Positions 61,649 to 64,000 of a DNA stretch of 64,000 bases are shown here, one piece after another. Source of the stretch: Pseudomonas sp. BBP2017. Lineage in GTDB: Bacteria; Pseudomonadota; Gammaproteobacteria; Pseudomonadales; Pseudomonadaceae. The first letter of the stretch is position 1, and the number at the start of each line of letters is the position of its first letter. The position numbers and the translations under genes are program-made. Under the pieces are notes generated by a model that did not search any database, was not told the origin of the DNA, and saw nothing but the letters and a program-made list of their open reading frames with translations. The stretch spans positions 310,001 through 374,000 of the forward strand of contig NZ_PVZN01000002.1 of NCBI RefSeq assembly GCF_003024385.1. Reading direction: 5' to 3'.

Positions 61649-62577
61649 GGGCGGATGCCCCAGGCGAACGGATCGTCTTCCTGCAGGATGAGTGTGGCTT
61701 CGGCGCTGATGTGCGCGCGGCCGCGAATGGTTGGGACGATGCGCTCACCGTCGGTTTCAAACGAGCCTTCGAACTGGCTGCCGATCACACTGGCCTGACG
61801 CCAGACCTGGCCTGGTTGCAGCTTGCCGTCGGCGGCCAGGCACGCGAGTTTTGCACTGGTCCCGGTGCCGCAGGGCGAACGGTCGTAGGCCTTGCCGGGG
61901 CAGAGCACGAAGTTGCGGCTGTCGGCGTGCGGGTCGTCGGCGAACAGCTCGATATGATCGATCAGGCCGCCGTCTTCGCCGCGAATGCCCTGATTCTCCA
62001 GCGCCTGTTGTACTGCGCAGGTATAGGCTGTCAGCGCTTCGATGTTGTCCCCGGCGACGTTCAGACCGTGCTCGGCGATCAGGAAGAACCAGTTGCCGCC
62101 CCAGGCCACATCGCCAACCACCTGGCCGATGCCCGGCACCTCCAGTGTCAGGTCCTTGCGGTAACGGTAGGCAGGCACGTTGCGCACGCTGACCGAGTTG
62201 TCTTCGTGCAGGGTCGCCTGCACGGTGCCGACCGGGGTTTCGATACGGTGCACCCCTGGGCCGATGCGGCCCAAGTGCGCCAGCGACACCACCAGACCGA
62301 TGGTGCCGTGGCCGCACATACCCAAGTAGCCGGTGTTATTGAAAAAGATCACCCCGGCGCAGGCGCTCGGGTCCAGCGGCTCGCACAACAGCGCGCCAAC
62401 CAGCACATCACTGCCACGCGGCTCCAGCATGCAGGCGCTGCGCCATTGGTCGTACTGCTGGGCCAGGCGCTGGCGGCGTTCGGCCATGCTGGCGTGGCCA
62501 AGTGCAGGGAAGCCGTCGATGACCAGGCGGGTGGGTTCGCCGCCGGTGTGGGAGTCGATCACACTGATGCGTTTCAT
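61645..62577 (-). CDS. lhpA: 4-Hydroxyproline 2-epimerase LhpA
   Basis: A 310-residue enzyme that turns trans-4-hydroxy-L-proline into cis-4-hydroxy-D-proline, first step of the pathway. Both catalytic Cys are present: Cys88 in MCGHGTIG and Cys236 in [11 protein letters not shown], at the numbers known for pseudomonad epimerases. It starts the lhpABFE operon; 115 bases separate it from the gntR stop, without a GTATAC site. Confidence 0.93.
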   Translation of the reverse strand: MKRISVIDSHTGGEPTRLVIDGFPALGHASMAERRQRLAQQYDQWRSACMLEPRGSDVLVGALLCEPLDPSACAGVIFFNNTGYLGMCGHGTIGLVVSLAHLGRIGPGVHRIETPVGTVQATLHEDNSVSVRNVPAYRYRKDLTLEVPGIGQVVGDVAWGGNWFFLIAEHGLNVAGDNIEALTAYTCAVQQALENQGIRGEDGGLIDHIELFADDPHADSRNFVLCPGKAYDRSPCGTGTSAKLACLAADGKLQPGQVWRQASVIGSQFEGSFETDGERIVPTIRGRAHISAEATLILQEDDPFAWGIRP

Positions 62578-62692
62578 GGGGAGGCCGCGTCCGTTCCGGG
62601 AAGTGAACGACAGAGTGGCGTGTCCCCTGGCTTGCAGGCTTGATGACTTTAAGCCATGTCGACGACGAAATCAGCACAGCGACCCGCCATTG

Positions 62693-63364
62693 TCACTTGG
62701 TCTGCGGCAGGTGCTCGAAGAGGGTCTTGCAGACGCCGGCGATGTGCTCGTCAAGCAGGGTGACGGCACGTTCGACATCCTTGGCCCGGCAGGCATCGAG
62801 GATCTCGCGGTGTTCATGATCGGCGCGATCCTTGCCCGCCGACAGGCTCATCTGCATGCGCAGGTAGCGCTCCAGCTTGTCGTTCACCGAGCGGATCATG
62901 TTCACCAGAAAGGGCCGCTGCGCAGGCTCGTACAGGCAGGCGTGCAGCTCCCAGTTCAGCTCGGCCCAGCGCCCGACGTCGTTCTCGCCGACGAACTCCT
63001 GGCAGATCCGTTCGGCGCGCGCGAAGGTTTCTTCGGTCATGTTCGGGATCGCCAGGCGCAGCGCCTTGTCTTCGAGCAGCATGCGCACTTCGAACATCTG
63101 CGCCAGCTCAGGTTCGGACATGCGCGTAACCATCGCCCCGCGATTGCGCTGGAACATCACCAGCCCCTCCGCCTCCAGGCGCTTGAGCGCCTCGCGTACG
63201 GGGATCTTGCTGACGTTGAACTGGCGAGCGATGTCGTCCTGACGGATCGGTTCGTCTTCGGCGAAGTGCCCGGCAATGATCGCATCGCGCAGGTGATGGG
63301 TGATGATTTCCGAGGTCGAAGGCGTGTTGCCCAGATCCGGGGCGTTAAGGCGAGGTACGGTCAC
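62693..63364 (-). CDS. GntR-family regulator, FCD class
   Basis: A 223-residue regulator with GntR winged helix (about residues 17-80; QFNVSKIPVREALKRLEAEGL) and FCD effector domain (about 87-215, with metal-type His in ELNWELHACLYEP and DHEHREIL). The start is GTG, fixed by the family length. A GTATAC palindrome lies 31 bases upstream, matching the two sites inside the hydroxyproline cluster, so it likely represses itself, the uptake/aconitase-X operon and the lhpC operon. Confidence 0.87.
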   Translation of the reverse strand: MTVPRLNAPDLGNTPSTSEIITHHLRDAIIAGHFAEDEPIRQDDIARQFNVSKIPVREALKRLEAEGLVMFQRNRGAMVTRMSEPELAQMFEVRMLLEDKALRLAIPNMTEETFARAERICQEFVGENDVGRWAELNWELHACLYEPAQRPFLVNMIRSVNDKLERYLRMQMSLSAGKDRADHEHREILDACRAKDVERAVTLLDEHIAGVCKTLFEHLPQTK

Positions 63365-63394
63365 GGTGGCGTCGTCCGAAGTTCTTTGTGGATA

Positions 63395-63404
63395 TGGTAT
63401 ACGA
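63395..63404. promoter_or_regulatory. GntR-type operator TGGTATACGA upstream of gntR
   Basis: Differs by one base from the two palindromes at 52143 and 58051; flanks ATA and ATTT are similar. Autoregulation is the simplest reading. Confidence 0.6.
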
Positions 63405-63422
63405 ATTTAGTACGCCCTAGGG

Positions 63423-63491
63423 TTTCGCGGGGCAAGCCCGCTCCCACCGTATGAGCAGATCAACCGGTGGGAGCGGGCTTGCCCCGCGAAA
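63423..63491. repeat. Paired REP, 27-bp perfect inverted repeat
   Basis: TTTCGCGGGGCAAGCCCGCT followed by CCCACCG pairs perfectly with the copy at 63465-63491 around a 15-base loop. It lies between the gntR promoter and the methyltransferase 3' end and would fold as a strong terminator-like stem. Confidence 0.88.
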
Positions 63492-63496
63492 AGAGG

Positions 63497-64000
63497 CTAC
63501 TTGCGAGCTTCCAGAATCAAATTGAAGGGCGTTTCCGTGGCCCGGCGAAAATGTTTGAAACCAGCCTCCTCGAACACCGCACGCAAGCGCGCTTCCCCAG
63601 CCTGGGCACCGAGCCCCAGACCCACTTCCTGGGACAGCGAGTTGGGCGTGCAGATAAAGGTCGAGGCGGCATAGAACAGGCGACCCACTGGTGTGCTGTT
63701 TTCCTCCAGGCTGTCCTTGGCAAAAGGCTCGACCAACAGCACCGTGCCGTCGTCCTTGAGCGCTTTGTAGGCATGGCGGGCAGCGCCTACCGGGTCGCCC
63801 ATGTCGTGCAGGCAGTCGAAGTAGCAGATCAGGTCGTAATCCTTGCCGGGGAAATCCTTGGCGCTGGCCTGGATGAACTGTGTGCGCTCCGCTACCCCAC
63901 CTTCGGTAGCGCGCTGGCTGGACACTGTGATCGACGGCGCGTGGTAGTCGAAGCCGTAGAACTGTGAAGCAGGAAAGGCCTGGGCCAGGATCACCGTTGA
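63497..64000 (-). CDS. Class I SAM-dependent methyltransferase, 5' end cut by window
   Basis: The visible 167 residues are the C-terminal part of a Rossmann-fold methyltransferase: an acidic strand end FYGFDYHAPS near the right edge, then DLICYFDCLHDMGDP and LLVEPF. The frame is open to the window edge, so the N-terminal part with motif I is missing. Relatives of this layout often carry an N-terminal winged helix. Substrate unknown. Confidence 0.8.
   Translation of the reverse strand, partial: STVILAQAFPASQFYGFDYHAPSITVSSQRATEGGVAERTQFIQASAKDFPGKDYDLICYFDCLHDMGDPVGAARHAYKALKDDGTVLLVEPFAKDSLEENSTPVGRLFYAASTFICTPNSLSQEVGLGLGAQAGEARLRAVFEEAGFKHFRRATETPFNLILEARK

Overview
The window is about 64 kb of high-GC chromosome from a pseudomonad, most likely of the P. 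putida/P. fluorescens groups. The evidence is the gene content (aruRS/aruHI, lhpABFE with LhpR, a split pqiA, DUF3077- and DUF2986-type small proteins) and repeated palindromes with the core GTGGGAGCGGGCTTGCCCCG, typical Pseudomonas REP elements. It is almost wholly amino-acid and amine catabolism with its transporters and regulators. I saw no tRNA, rRNA, CRISPR array, insertion sequence or prophage gene.

Layout. (1) 1-5662: the 3' end of an exopolysaccharide sugar-transferase gene, then a serine-use module (LysR regulator divergent from L-serine ammonia-lyase and a serine transporter) and an OsmC protein. (2) 5659-12607: a lipoprotein, then an unassigned catabolic locus with a crotonase-family enzyme, a cupin-type XRE regulator, a two-domain flavin/Fe-S old-yellow-enzyme-like oxidoreductase, a polyamine-type binding protein without permease genes, a class II aldolase and a BetI-like TetR regulator. 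(3) 12677-28443: the arginine transaminase (ATA) locus. It holds AruR, a periplasmic binding protein, the hybrid kinase AruS, a 22-codon Arg-rich leader ORF, an amino-acid permease, three CoA-linked enzymes, AruI, AruH, an aldehyde dehydrogenase and a quinone reductase. A 1.3-kb non-coding gap with REPs and a broken DUF3077-type gene splits it. (4) 28546-31971: a second solo polyamine-type binding protein, a class III aminotransferase and a LuxR-type regulator. (5) 32051-46910: assorted genes: PhyH dioxygenase, tandem universal stress protein, sad/ptrR divergent pair, YiaW/YiaV-like pair, the pqiAABC envelope-lipid transport operon, a Tat-exported aldo/keto reductase with an MFS-like transporter, DUF2986, HPP-CBS, LysR. 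(6) 47036-63404: a complete hydroxyproline catabolic cluster. (7) REP pair and the 3' part of a methyltransferase gene.

How the genes work together. In the ATA locus AruH would convert L-arginine to 2-ketoarginine, AruI would decarboxylate it to 4-guanidinobutyraldehyde, and the adjacent aldehyde dehydrogenase would give 4-guanidinobutyrate. The acyl-CoA synthetase, acyl-CoA dehydrogenase and crotonase homologue could then act on a CoA ester, a step I do not know to be described. In the hydroxyproline cluster LhpA (epimerase), LhpBFE (D-hydroxyproline dehydrogenase), the DHDPS-family deaminase and the semialdehyde dehydrogenase carry trans-4-hydroxyproline to 2-oxoglutarate. The aconitase-X protein and the Ldh-family reductase would carry 3-hydroxyproline to proline. 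An ABC importer and an MFS transporter bring in substrate. LhpR and a GntR regulator, the latter with three near-identical GTATAC operators, would control expression.

The most novel-looking signals are the Arg-rich leader ORF, the CoA enzymes inside the ATA locus, the unassigned oxidoreductase locus, the proline-racemase paralogue with Ser in place of one catalytic Cys, and the three-site GntR operator set. All function calls come from reading translated sequence and remembered families; no search was run.
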